Positions 26,001 to 34,417 of a stretch of 48,670 bases of DNA are shown one piece after another. The number at the start of each line of letters is the position of its first letter. Positions within the stretch are counted from its first letter, which is position 1. This DNA is from an uncultured Bacilli bacterium (GTDB lineage: Bacteria > Bacillota_I > Bacilli_A > RFN20 > CAG-288): NCBI GenBank assembly GCA_944371605.1, contig CALVXU010000033.1, forward strand, positions 1 to 48,670. The letters are read 5' to 3'. A program made the position numbers and the translations under genes. The notes beneath the pieces were generated by a model. It saw only the letters and a program-made list of their open reading frames with translations. It was not told the origin of the DNA and ran no database searches.

Positions 26001-28010
26001 TTCATCAGAGTGAATAAAACTAATAAAGCTGCAAAAATCAGCGGATTCTATCAAGATGGTAGCCCATATACTAAAGAAAAAGCTAAGAAACTCATGACAT
26101 ATCGCTTCACGATACCATCAATCGTCTATGGATGCATCGCTATCCTCTTCTTAGCAGGGACAACATCACTATCTATCTATCTGATGGCGACACCCGATTT
26201 GATACCGGGTATGAAACCTATAGCTGATCAATATTTAGGTAACATCTCTATCCTCTATAATTATGCGCCAATCACTACAGATATCATTGAGCTCAAAGTC
26301 GGTCAAGAAGATCAATTCTTCACTGTTTCAATCGATTCTTACAATATGTCAGCTGGTGGATATAAATTAGAAAGTTCAGATACTTCAATATTAGAAATCT
26401 CTGAAAATGGTGAAGCTATTGCAAAGAAAGCTGGTGAAGTCATCTTAACAGCTACTGCTAAAAATGATAGTTCATTAACCACTTCTATCGCAGTTAGAGT
26501 CATCGATGATACCACACCTGAAAAAGAAATGCATTCGATCACGGTCATCGGTGGATACGCTGATTATACAGAGGCTGAAGAGGGAACGATTGTAACCTTA
26601 AAATCTGATGTGCGTGATGATGCGACCTTCACCGATTGGTCAACTGATGTCGCTGATGTTTGGTTCAATGGAAATATCTTCAGAATGCCAGATTGCGATA
26701 TCACTATCACTGCAAACTATAAATATAAAGAATTCACTTTAACCTTAGTTGGAGCGACCTTTGAAGATGGTAGCACTAGCAAAGATATTGAGGCTTTCTC
26801 TGAAGTCAGTGATATCATCGCTGAGCCTAGCTCTAATTACTATGATAGCGATGAATTATTAGGCTATCGTGATTTAGAAGGCAATATCTATTCATTACCA
26901 CTAGTCATGCCGACTAAAGACATCACGTTAAGCCCTTATTATCGTATGGCGGGAACCAATCAAACTTTAGCTGCTGGGACTAGAAATTATGCTGGTGGAA
27001 CAGTAGGTAGTATGAGAGAAGATTTCAATGGTGTCATCTCGACAAGTTATACCATTCCATCCGGCCAAACCGGTGACTTCTTCGACATCATGAACTTAAA
27101 AGAAGGCACTGATGGCTTCTTGCTCAATCCTGGTGATACTAGAAATTTGATATACACCTTCACTAACAAGGGTGATTATGATATCGCCTTTAATTATTCT
27201 GTCGAATATGGTTCTGTTGATGTGACTGTTAAGGCGCATTCATACGAAGTTGTTGAGTTTACAGCGACTTTAGCTGAAGATGAAGCTGCGATAAGACCAT
27301 ATCATCACTTCACCTTAAATGACGACTTAGTAGGTGAAACTGAATTAGTCATCACTGCATATGAATACGATTATTATCAGCTTAATTTAAATGATGCTAC
27401 ATTTGAAGATGGCTCAACTTCTAAGACATTAAAAGCAGGTGAGGAAATTCCTGAAGTAATCTTTGATGAAAGCAAATTCGATTTACAAGATTATGAGACA
27501 TTAGTCTTAAGAGATGAACAGAATCGAGCGGTGACCACTATGCCATATCGTGACGTGACTCTATCACCTAGTAAGCAGATCAATGGCACAAGCTATTATT
27601 TAGCGACTAAGATCAGAAAATATAATGGAGCTACTGCTAAACGTGATCTCTTAAATGGTGATCCGGCAATCAGATACACTCTCCCCAGCAACACGACTGG
27701 TTCGCTCTTTGATATTCAAAATGAAAAGACCTCAACTGATGGATTCTTCATCAATTATCAAGAAACACTAAGACTCTTCTTCCGTTTCCAAAATGATGGC
27801 GATTACGCGATAAGTTTCACTTATTCAGTAGAATACGGAGAAGTGAACGTCACTTTAGCACCACATGAGACGAAAGATATCATTTTAGAAGTCACTAATG
27901 ATAAAGATGTCGATGGTTTAAGACCATACCATCATGTGACTTTAACGCAAGATTTGACCGGTCAAACCGATTTAGTCATCGCCGCTTTCATCTTAAACAC
28001 TAACGCATAA
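23097..28010 (+). CDS. Giant membrane GH3 beta-glycosidase (inverted order) fused to BIG2/InlB-like and duplicated C-terminal modules
   Basis: 1637 residues; AAAGGAG lies 6 bases before the ATG. Order: membrane helix (about 14-35); GH3 C-domain with candidate acid/base Glu216 in 'GGEGFDLPR'; fibronectin-III-like domain (about 434-540); TIM barrel (about 645-920) with 'GRNFEYYSEDP', 'KHFALNEQETNR' and candidate nucleophile Asp874 in 'GMVVTDY'; helix pair (about 943-970 and 1001-1031) around a basic cytoplasmic loop. Then come a BIG2-like domain (about 1059-1138), an InlB-B-like domain (about 1146-1211, 'FRMPDCDITITANYK'), and two copies of an approximately 210-residue module (about 1213-1423 and 1425-1637), each with 'DGSTSK', 'DGF', 'FNYSVEYG/FTYSVEYG' and 'LRPYHH/IRPYHH'. 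The first 970 residues match 1764-4754; the rest matches the lipoprotein 8893-10806. First gene of operon B. Confidence 0.92.
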   Translation: MKLKSFWKTKGFKSWFFTTIPITIIALTVGTVMTANDFLYNTVVQVFGGERRKVKSGDPSKYQYFESDYDSKKDVLEAANKLNEEIVSEGITLLKNDDSLPLNSTSKVTVFGKNSSDLVLGGSGSNATGSSKDIRTIYDSLESAGFSYNPVMKDFYDGSSSGGGRPASPDMNATTTGLTGFPTGETPLSSYTDNLKNSFDDYNDAAIVVISRIGGEGFDLPRSMFYDGNGYQNWSGDKLIPGARSKEDHYLQLDQNETDMLKLACDNFENVIVVLNSPTPLELGFLDDSTHYAYNDNIKGALWLGLPGNSGVMALGKVLNGEINPSGRTVDIYPRNFKNDPTWNNFSNNLVEDGNRYLDEKGQKRNAYFLDYDEGIYIGYRYYETRGYTDGEDWYDENVIYPFGYGLSYSNFTWEITDVSPATIDDLQADDEIQITVKVTNQSDRPGKDVVELYYSAPYTESEIEKPHVVLGDFAKTELIPAHDSKTVTLSLKARDMASYDYNDANKNDFKGYELEEGDYNLYIAKNSHDYSNALTYHIAEDIRYETDDATGKEINNLFDDVSSRINRYLSRSDWDGTWPAKPTVEEMTLSKTDLDQLSTYKIEDDENDPWFSFETPTQSQSVLTYEDTPIKLWNLIGKDYDDPMWDQLLNQLTVGQMARLIQIGNYHTEAIENIDKPLTTDPDGPMGYSVFMGNPSVYDTCYYACESLAGSTWNEELMKRFGQMIGNESIIGNEKGDQVPYSGWYAPAANLHRSQFSGRNFEYYSEDPVLSGKLASAVIQGAKEKGVYTYMKHFALNEQETNRDTSGLVVWANEQAMREMYFVPFEEAVKVGGTTAMMSSFTRIGFTWAGGNYNLLTKLLREEWGFKGMVVTDYNLKSYMNLDQMIRAGGDLNLSQSKYLADTSSSTAITCIRKACKNILYTVSNSNAMNGFGEGVRYYYARPIWFIIMWSCITAVIAGLLIWGVFIFIRVNKTNKAAKISGFYQDGSPYTKEKAKKLMTYRFTIPSIVYGCIAILFLAGTTSLSIYLMATPDLIPGMKPIADQYLGNISILYNYAPITTDIIELKVGQEDQFFTVSIDSYNMSAGGYKLESSDTSILEISENGEAIAKKAGEVILTATAKNDSSLTTSIAVRVIDDTTPEKEMHSITVIGGYADYTEAEEGTIVTLKSDVRDDATFTDWSTDVADVWFNGNIFRMPDCDITITANYKYKEFTLTLVGATFEDGSTSKDIEAFSEVSDIIAEPSSNYYDSDELLGYRDLEGNIYSLPLVMPTKDITLSPYYRMAGTNQTLAAGTRNYAGGTVGSMREDFNGVISTSYTIPSGQTGDFFDIMNLKEGTDGFLLNPGDTRNLIYTFTNKGDYDIAFNYSVEYGSVDVTVKAHSYEVVEFTATLAEDEAAIRPYHHFTLNDDLVGETELVITAYEYDYYQLNLNDATFEDGSTSKTLKAGEEIPEVIFDESKFDLQDYETLVLRDEQNRAVTTMPYRDVTLSPSKQINGTSYYLATKIRKYNGATAKRDLLNGDPAIRYTLPSNTTGSLFDIQNEKTSTDGFFINYQETLRLFFRFQNDGDYAISFTYSVEYGEVNVTLAPHETKDIILEVTNDKDVDGLRPYHHVTLTQDLTGQTDLVIAAFILNTNA

Positions 28011-28021
28011 GGAGGTGGAAT

Positions 28022-31000
28022 ATGAGCATATTTAAATCATTATTAATTCTTTCCTTAGCTGGTTTATTACCTAGTGGAATGAAGTATGCGCCCAGAGAAG
28101 GAGCAAAAGAAAATTATTATTTCACAAATTACGATACGAAAGCTGAATCTTTAGAAGCAGGTGAAGCCTTAAACAATCAAATTCTAGAAGAAGGTATCAC
28201 CCTTTTAAAGAATGAAGATAACGCTTTACCTATCGCCAGCGGATCAAAAGTGTCTATCTTCGGTAACTTTTCCACTGATCTCATCTATAATGGCGCTGGT
28301 TCAGGTTCAGGCTCTTCTGGTAAGCAGATACCTCTTCAAGAGGTTTTCACTAATGCAGGCCTTGAAGTCAATCCGGCATTGACCGACTTCTATTCTAATG
28401 ATAGCCTTTCACCAAAGCCTGGAAGTTTGACAGGCTATACTATCAACGCCGGCTATAATTTGAGAGAAACTCCAGTAGCAACTTTAGAACAAAACGTTTC
28501 AACGACCACCTATGACGAATATAATGACGCCGCTTTTATTGTCATCTCGCGCTCTGGTATGGAAGCTGCTGATCTGCCTAAAGGTATGTCAACTGGGTTT
28601 ACTGGTACTGGATTAAACGGCAATAAAGTCGATGGTGCTAGATATTTTGATGACCACAGTCTTCAACCAACTCAAGCTGAAGCCGATCTCATCCATTATG
28701 TAGAACAATACTTTGATAAAATCGTCATTCTATTAAATACCGGCTCTGCTTTTGAAGCAGGATTCTTAGATGATCCCGGTCATTATGCCTATTCGCCTAA
28801 TATCAAAGCGGCTCTTTGGTTCGGATTTCCTGGAAAAGGTGAAGGATTAAATGCTCTCGGCAAAATCATCACCGGCGAAATTAATCCATCAGGACACACC
28901 GTCGATACCTATGCTCGTGATTTCAAAAATGATCCCACTTGGCACAACATGCCAACCTATAGCAATAGTCTTGTCAAATACACAAATTCGAGTAAGAGCT
29001 TAGTCAACTATAAAGAAGGTATCTATATCGGATATCGCTATTATGAGACGAGAGGATTCACTGAAGGTGATGCCCCATATGATAGCAAGCTCGAAAATGG
29101 TCAAAATTCAATTCATAACACCACGACAACATCTTGGGATAATTGGTATGAATCCGCTGTTGTTTATCCACTCGGATATGGATTAAGCTACACTACTTTC
29201 AATTGGGAATTGGTCGGAACAAGCTTAGAAGCTGATAGTGTGCTAGGCCAAAATGATGAAGTCACTCTCAATGTGAAAGTCACAAATACTGGTGAAAGAT
29301 CTGGTAAAGATGTCGTTCAACTCTATTACACAGCTCCTTATACTGCTAATGAGATCGCTAAAGCTCATGTCAATTTAGCAGATTATGCCAAAACAAAAAC
29401 TTTGGCACCGGGTGAAAGCCAAATTCTATCCCTTTCAATCAAAGTGCAAGACATGGCCTCTTATGACTATAACGATGCTAACACCAACGGGTTTAAAGGC
29501 TATGAATTAGATGGTGGAAATTATGTCTTGAAGCTCTCTAAAAATGCTCATGATCCTGTATTAACTGTCGATTATTCAATCCCAGAAGAAGGGTATAAAT
29601 ATGAGACTAGCTCGACTGGTAAAGAGATAAACAACCTTTTCTCAAATGCAGAAATACCTAATACTGTTTATCTTTCAAGAGACGATTGGGAAGGCACTTT
29701 TCCACAGAAGATCACTGAAGCCGAAAGAGTAGCTCCACAATCAGTTCTCGATGAAGTTAATGCTACTTCCAATTCTAACCAAATTCTCGCTAATGATGAT
29801 CCTAGCGATCCTTGGTATTGTGAAACTATGCCGACTACCGGTAATAACACCGGTTCAATTCAATTGACCGACCTCTATGGCTTAGATTATGATGACCCGC
29901 TTTGGGATAGCTTCTTAAATCAATTCGCTGTCGGTGATAAAACCACTGCTGGTATGGCATATACCGTTTGGAATGCAGGTTGGTATATCTATGGCATCGA
30001 CGCTTTAGGATTTAAAACCACTCACCAAGAGGATGGCCCTTCCGGATTAGATGGTCGTCAGGAAGGCGGCACTTATACTAACTTTGCTTCAGAAACTGTT
30101 TTAGCTTCTACTTATAATAAAGATTTAGCATATCAAAAGGGTCTTATCATCGGTAACCAAGGCCTCTTTGGCAACACGATGAGCGTCTCTGGTTTATACG
30201 CTCCAAGTGTCAACTTGCATCGTTCACAATTCGGTGGTAGAAACTTTGAATACTATTCTGAAGATCCTTATATCTCAGGAGAGATGGCAGGCCATATCAT
30301 CAAAGGCTGTAATGAGAAAGGTATGATCACTTTCTTAAAACATTTCGCCGTCAACGAACAAGAATCCAATCGTGAAAACTTATTGACTTGGGCTAATGAG
30401 CAGTCCATCCGTGAACTCTATCTCAAGCCATTCCAAATCTGTGTTGAAGAATATCACACTCATGGTATCATGTCAGCTCTCAATAATTTAGGTGCGACTT
30501 GGGTTGGCGGAAACTATAACCTTTTAACCGTTCTCTTACGTGAAGAATGGGGATTTGAAGGTATGGTCATCACCGACTATATTCAAGGGCGTGCTCAATT
30601 AAACGGAAACCTCGCTATCAGAGCTGGTGGAGATATCCTTTTAGCCACCAGTGGAAGTCAACAGAATCCAGTCGGTTTAGACTCACCTACGACTGTCGCC
30701 TCTTTGAGAAGAGCGATGCACAATATCTGTTATACCACTGTCAATTACACCGCCATCTATAATGACAGCATTGAAAACATCTTAGGTCAGTATCAAGGAT
30801 CTAACCTCACACCTGCTATCGCCGGTTATGATTATAAAGCTGAGGTCAACACCTGTTTGACTAATGATGGTAGCGATAGTAAACGCGTCGTTCAATACGC
30901 TTTAAAAGAAGGCGAAAAATTACCAGATGGTTTGACTTTAAGCGCTGATGGTGTCATATCCGGTGTTCCGGCAGCCAATTATCAAAACTATACATTCACA

Positions 31001-32773
31001 GTTGTCGCCTCTTATGAACATTCAAAGAGAGAAGCTGAATTCACACTTCCTGTCGTCGATAAAGACCTATCTGTCATCTATACTAAACCTGTCGATGCGA
31101 TTATCAATACTGGTTATGTTGGTGAAGCTTATCATCAAGATGTCAATTGGGCAACTATCGCTAGCGGTGAAAGCTTAGAGATCAGCTATGGCTTAGCAGA
31201 AGGAAGTTTATTACCAGAAGGTTTGACTCTTTCTAAAGATGGTACGATAAGTGGTACTCCGACTAAAACCTGCTTCAATTATGATGTCACTATCGAAGCT
31301 AGCGCTGATGGCAAACTTCCGATGTCAGTGACTCTGCAACTAACCATCGGCAATCGAATCATTCCTAGCGACAAAGCATTAAAGACTGGAAAAGTAAATC
31401 AGCAATATGCAGAATCAATCGCTAGTGATCAACTTGGTCTCACCTATCGATTAGACGATAATAGTTCATTACCTAGCGGTTTAAGATTAACTGACTCTGG
31501 TACGATTGTCGGAACTCCAACAGCCGCTGTCAGCAACCATTCATTCACAGTCGTCATCAGCGGTGATGACTATATCACCACAACTAAAACTTATACTATC
31601 AGCATCGCTATCAGTTATCCTCCTTTCTCATTAGATGATATGACTGTCAATAGCTCTGTCGAAGTGCCAGTCAATTTCGCTATCGGTGGAAACAACATCA
31701 CTTATGAGATCTCTGATGGACGATTACCTGATGGCTTAGAGTTGACTTCTGATGGTATTTTAAAAGGAACTCCGACAAGACCTGGCAATTATACTTTCAC
31801 TATCAGAGCTAAACTAGGAGAAGATATCCAAGATGAAGTCACTGTTTCCTTGACCGTCAATCCTAGCCAAAGCAATAACAACTATATCATCGGTATGTCT
31901 GTCGGCATCGGTACTATCGTACTAGGTGCCATCGCCATTCTCATTTTCTTCCTCTACTTTGACAAGAGGAATCGTATCGATAATAGCGAAGATGATGAAA
32001 ACAAAGATGATGATAGTGATAACTATGAAGAAAAGAAAGTCAATCCTGATGATTATTACGGATTAGAAGAAAACAAAGAAAAAAAAGAAAAGAAAAAAGC
32101 TGATAAAAAGAAAAGGAAGGTCAACTTGAAAGTCATGATACCTACTCTCTCTGGCTTCTTGGCTTTTGGGACTGGAATCGTCTTATGCATTCACTTTTTG
32201 ACGCCGAGTTCCTTGGCTGGTGCTGGAAGTCAAACATTCACCTTTGAAGCAGAATATGTCTATTTAGATGACTTTAATGGGGCTGGTCTTTCAAATTCCG
32301 CTGATGGTGTTGATAACATTTATGGCGATGGAAATGAAGCTGATATCGCTAATGGATATTCAAATGGTTATTTCTTAGGAAATACTTATGCCGAGAATCA
32401 AATCGATTTCAATTTTGAATCGAGTATGGCTGCTAGCGCTAAACTCACTCTGCGCTTAGCATCAGAATTAGGAGACTTAACTTTAAACAACGATGTCTTC
32501 GGAGTCGAATTAAATGGTGAAGCCATCGATTATTCCATCGTCGTCAGCAATACCACTACCTCAGGAAAATATGATTTTGCTGATTATCCGATCAATACTA
32601 CAATGAATTTGGCAGCTGGTGATAACACAGTATCATTGATCATCAAAAACAACAAATTGTTGAATGGCAATAGAACTGGTGCTCCTTTCATCGATTGCAT
32701 TAAAATAACTACAGAAGCTGAATTATCTTGGGAACCCCTCACCGATAATCCTTCTAGACGTGGTTCAATCTAA
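28022..32773 (+). CDS. Giant GH3 beta-glycosidase (inverted order) with four Ig repeats, membrane hairpin and C-terminal CBM
   Basis: 1583 residues with AAGGAGGTGG before the ATG, 11 bases after the previous stop. A short hydrophobic leader (1-20) precedes the GH3 C-domain. Candidate acid/base Glu181 sits in 'SGMEAADLP', where the paralogues have 'GEGFDLP'. Then a fibronectin-III-like domain (about 411-515) and TIM barrel (about 626-900) with 'QEDGPSG', 'GRNFEYYSEDP', 'KHFAVNEQESNR' and candidate nucleophile Asp852 in 'GMVITDY'. Four He_PIG repeats (about 926-1279) lead to a helix (1288-1313), a highly charged Glu/Lys loop (1314-1370), a second helix (1371-1395) and a CBM-like domain (1405-1583) ending 'DNPSRRGSI'. 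The body matches 4788-8891 and the CBM matches 1109-1777. Enzyme and CBM should both be outside the cell, with the charged loop inside. Confidence 0.92.
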   Translation: MSIFKSLLILSLAGLLPSGMKYAPREGAKENYYFTNYDTKAESLEAGEALNNQILEEGITLLKNEDNALPIASGSKVSIFGNFSTDLIYNGAGSGSGSSGKQIPLQEVFTNAGLEVNPALTDFYSNDSLSPKPGSLTGYTINAGYNLRETPVATLEQNVSTTTYDEYNDAAFIVISRSGMEAADLPKGMSTGFTGTGLNGNKVDGARYFDDHSLQPTQAEADLIHYVEQYFDKIVILLNTGSAFEAGFLDDPGHYAYSPNIKAALWFGFPGKGEGLNALGKIITGEINPSGHTVDTYARDFKNDPTWHNMPTYSNSLVKYTNSSKSLVNYKEGIYIGYRYYETRGFTEGDAPYDSKLENGQNSIHNTTTTSWDNWYESAVVYPLGYGLSYTTFNWELVGTSLEADSVLGQNDEVTLNVKVTNTGERSGKDVVQLYYTAPYTANEIAKAHVNLADYAKTKTLAPGESQILSLSIKVQDMASYDYNDANTNGFKGYELDGGNYVLKLSKNAHDPVLTVDYSIPEEGYKYETSSTGKEINNLFSNAEIPNTVYLSRDDWEGTFPQKITEAERVAPQSVLDEVNATSNSNQILANDDPSDPWYCETMPTTGNNTGSIQLTDLYGLDYDDPLWDSFLNQFAVGDKTTAGMAYTVWNAGWYIYGIDALGFKTTHQEDGPSGLDGRQEGGTYTNFASETVLASTYNKDLAYQKGLIIGNQGLFGNTMSVSGLYAPSVNLHRSQFGGRNFEYYSEDPYISGEMAGHIIKGCNEKGMITFLKHFAVNEQESNRENLLTWANEQSIRELYLKPFQICVEEYHTHGIMSALNNLGATWVGGNYNLLTVLLREEWGFEGMVITDYIQGRAQLNGNLAIRAGGDILLATSGSQQNPVGLDSPTTVASLRRAMHNICYTTVNYTAIYNDSIENILGQYQGSNLTPAIAGYDYKAEVNTCLTNDGSDSKRVVQYALKEGEKLPDGLTLSADGVISGVPAANYQNYTFTVVASYEHSKREAEFTLPVVDKDLSVIYTKPVDAIINTGYVGEAYHQDVNWATIASGESLEISYGLAEGSLLPEGLTLSKDGTISGTPTKTCFNYDVTIEASADGKLPMSVTLQLTIGNRIIPSDKALKTGKVNQQYAESIASDQLGLTYRLDDNSSLPSGLRLTDSGTIVGTPTAAVSNHSFTVVISGDDYITTTKTYTISIAISYPPFSLDDMTVNSSVEVPVNFAIGGNNITYEISDGRLPDGLELTSDGILKGTPTRPGNYTFTIRAKLGEDIQDEVTVSLTVNPSQSNNNYIIGMSVGIGTIVLGAIAILIFFLYFDKRNRIDNSEDDENKDDDSDNYEEKKVNPDDYYGLEENKEKKEKKKADKKKRKVNLKVMIPTLSGFLAFGTGIVLCIHFLTPSSLAGAGSQTFTFEAEYVYLDDFNGAGLSNSADGVDNIYGDGNEADIANGYSNGYFLGNTYAENQIDFNFESSMAASAKLTLRLASELGDLTLNNDVFGVELNGEAIDYSIVVSNTTTSGKYDFADYPINTTMNLAAGDNTVSLIIKNNKLLNGNRTGAPFIDCIKITTEAELSWEPLTDNPSRRGSI

Positions 32774-32785
32774 GGAGGTGGTCTT

Positions 32786-34294
32786 ATGAAGAACAAGATT
32801 TTAGGTATCTTCACCTCGCTTATCTGCTTATCTTCGTTAGCATCTTGTGCTGATTCAGGTAGACAGATTGTTTCCATAGCTGTCTATAATGGTGATAATA
32901 GCTATGTGGTTGGGGAAAGTTTTGCTGATACCCAATTAGCAGTCACATACGATAATGGTGAAAAAGAATTAGTGGATATCACTTTGAACATGGTGGAAGG
33001 TTTCGATACCTCAGTAGCTGGTACAAAAACTCTTATCATCTCATACGGAGGTTTGACAACCGAGTTTGAAATCACTGTCAGCAATCTTTACATCGCTGAA
33101 TTGGTGATGAAAGATGGCTATAAATCAAACTATCTACAAAACGACAAATTTCAAGAAAATGATGCGACTATCATCGCTAGATATACCGATGAACATGAGG
33201 AAGAGATTCCTGTCACTGAAGACATGCTGAGAACGTTTGACACCAGCGAAGTCGGTCTGAGTAATGTCATCATCTATTATGAAGGACTGACCATCAGTTA
33301 TCCGATCATGGTCGCTTATCCAAAAGTAGTTGATTATTCGATATCTTCTGATACTGTGACTACTTATTTCATGCATGAAGAATTCAAGGGCATCACTTTA
33401 AATGTCACCTATGAAAACGGAGTATCCGAACAGATTATTTATGATGACGAAAACGAAATCGAAGGTTTTGATACCAGCACTTATGGTATGAAAACTTTAA
33501 CTTTACCGATTAATAATGAAAAAATCGAGATAGAAATCGAGGTCAAAAAAGAGGTCAAATCTCTAGCTCTCAAGCCGAATCAAAAACTCATCTTTGAAAG
33601 AGATGAGGAATTAGAATCTCTTGTCATCATCGTCACCAATTACGATGACACGACTGAGGAAATAACTTTGAGCAGCGCAGACATCGAAGGCTTTGATACT
33701 TCTAAAGCTGGAATCACCACTATCAAATATACTTATGGTGGGAAATCGCTTGATTTCGATGTCATCGTCCCATTAGTCAATCTCAAAGATTATGAAGAGA
33801 GCTCAGACAAGCGTTTTGTCATGCAAGCTGAAGATGAAGATTATGTGGACTTATCTGAGGTTAAAACTTATTCTGATGGTTTGGATAAATTTGAAGAGGC
33901 AAAAGGCGACGGATCCACTGGAAAATGCACCGCTAATTTCGGGCAAGTGCCTAATCAAACTTTCTATATCAGATTCTACTCGAGTTACGAAGGTGTTTAT
34001 TCATTAGAGATGAACAGTCAATCTGCTAGTAACTCCGGTGGATCAGATCAAGTCTTAAAAGATGTTATGAGCGTTGAAGTCGATGGTGTGGACACTCCAG
34101 CATTAGGAACTGCTGTCAAAGCGGGCACTGGAAATTGGGCTAATATGACCAATTGGGGCTGGGCGACTATCGCTACCGACTTAACACTTCATAAAGGTTT
34201 AAATACTATCACAATCCACTCATTAAATGTCAATAGCAGCATGCGTCTACCAAATATTGATGCTTTTGCTGTCACTATAAACAGCGTGAAGTAA
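32786..34294 (+). CDS. Lipoprotein with four Ig-like (Big_3-type) repeats and a CBM-like domain
   Basis: 502 residues with AAGGAGGTG before the ATG, 12 bases after the previous stop. The signal peptide ends in 'SSLASC'. Four repeats of about 75 residues follow (about 27-335), each closing with a '(V/I)EGFDTS..G.KT' or 'RTFDTSEVG' turn and an alternating 'YGGLTTEFEITV' strand, the form of Big_3 bacterial Ig domains. Residues about 340-502 form a CBM6/35-like sandwich starting 'FVMQAEDEDYVDL' and ending 'LPNIDAFAVTI'. It is the last gene of operon B, so probably a surface glycan-binding partner of the two GH3 enzymes. Its Ig repeats differ from the He_PIG repeats of the enzymes. Confidence 0.82.
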   Translation: MKNKILGIFTSLICLSSLASCADSGRQIVSIAVYNGDNSYVVGESFADTQLAVTYDNGEKELVDITLNMVEGFDTSVAGTKTLIISYGGLTTEFEITVSNLYIAELVMKDGYKSNYLQNDKFQENDATIIARYTDEHEEEIPVTEDMLRTFDTSEVGLSNVIIYYEGLTISYPIMVAYPKVVDYSISSDTVTTYFMHEEFKGITLNVTYENGVSEQIIYDDENEIEGFDTSTYGMKTLTLPINNEKIEIEIEVKKEVKSLALKPNQKLIFERDEELESLVIIVTNYDDTTEEITLSSADIEGFDTSKAGITTIKYTYGGKSLDFDVIVPLVNLKDYEESSDKRFVMQAEDEDYVDLSEVKTYSDGLDKFEEAKGDGSTGKCTANFGQVPNQTFYIRFYSSYEGVYSLEMNSQSASNSGGSDQVLKDVMSVEVDGVDTPALGTAVKAGTGNWANMTNWGWATIATDLTLHKGLNTITIHSLNVNSSMRLPNIDAFAVTINSVK

Positions 34295-34318
34295 ATCAGA
34301 TTGTTCCATCGTTTATCG

Positions 34319-34352
34319 AGCTTCTAAAGAATAAAGCTTTAGAAGCTTTTAA
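34319..34352 (+). terminator. Rho-independent terminator of operon B
   Basis: AGCTTCTAAAG (34319-34329) pairs perfectly with CTTTAGAAGCT (34337-34347) around a 7-base loop, followed by a T-rich tail. It lies 25 bases after the stop of the Ig/CBM lipoprotein gene. Confidence 0.85.
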
Positions 34353-34417
34353 TTTCTTCTTTCAAGCTTTTTCATCCGCTTTATGATAAGATTAATAAGA
34401 TTTATTTAGGAGGACAT

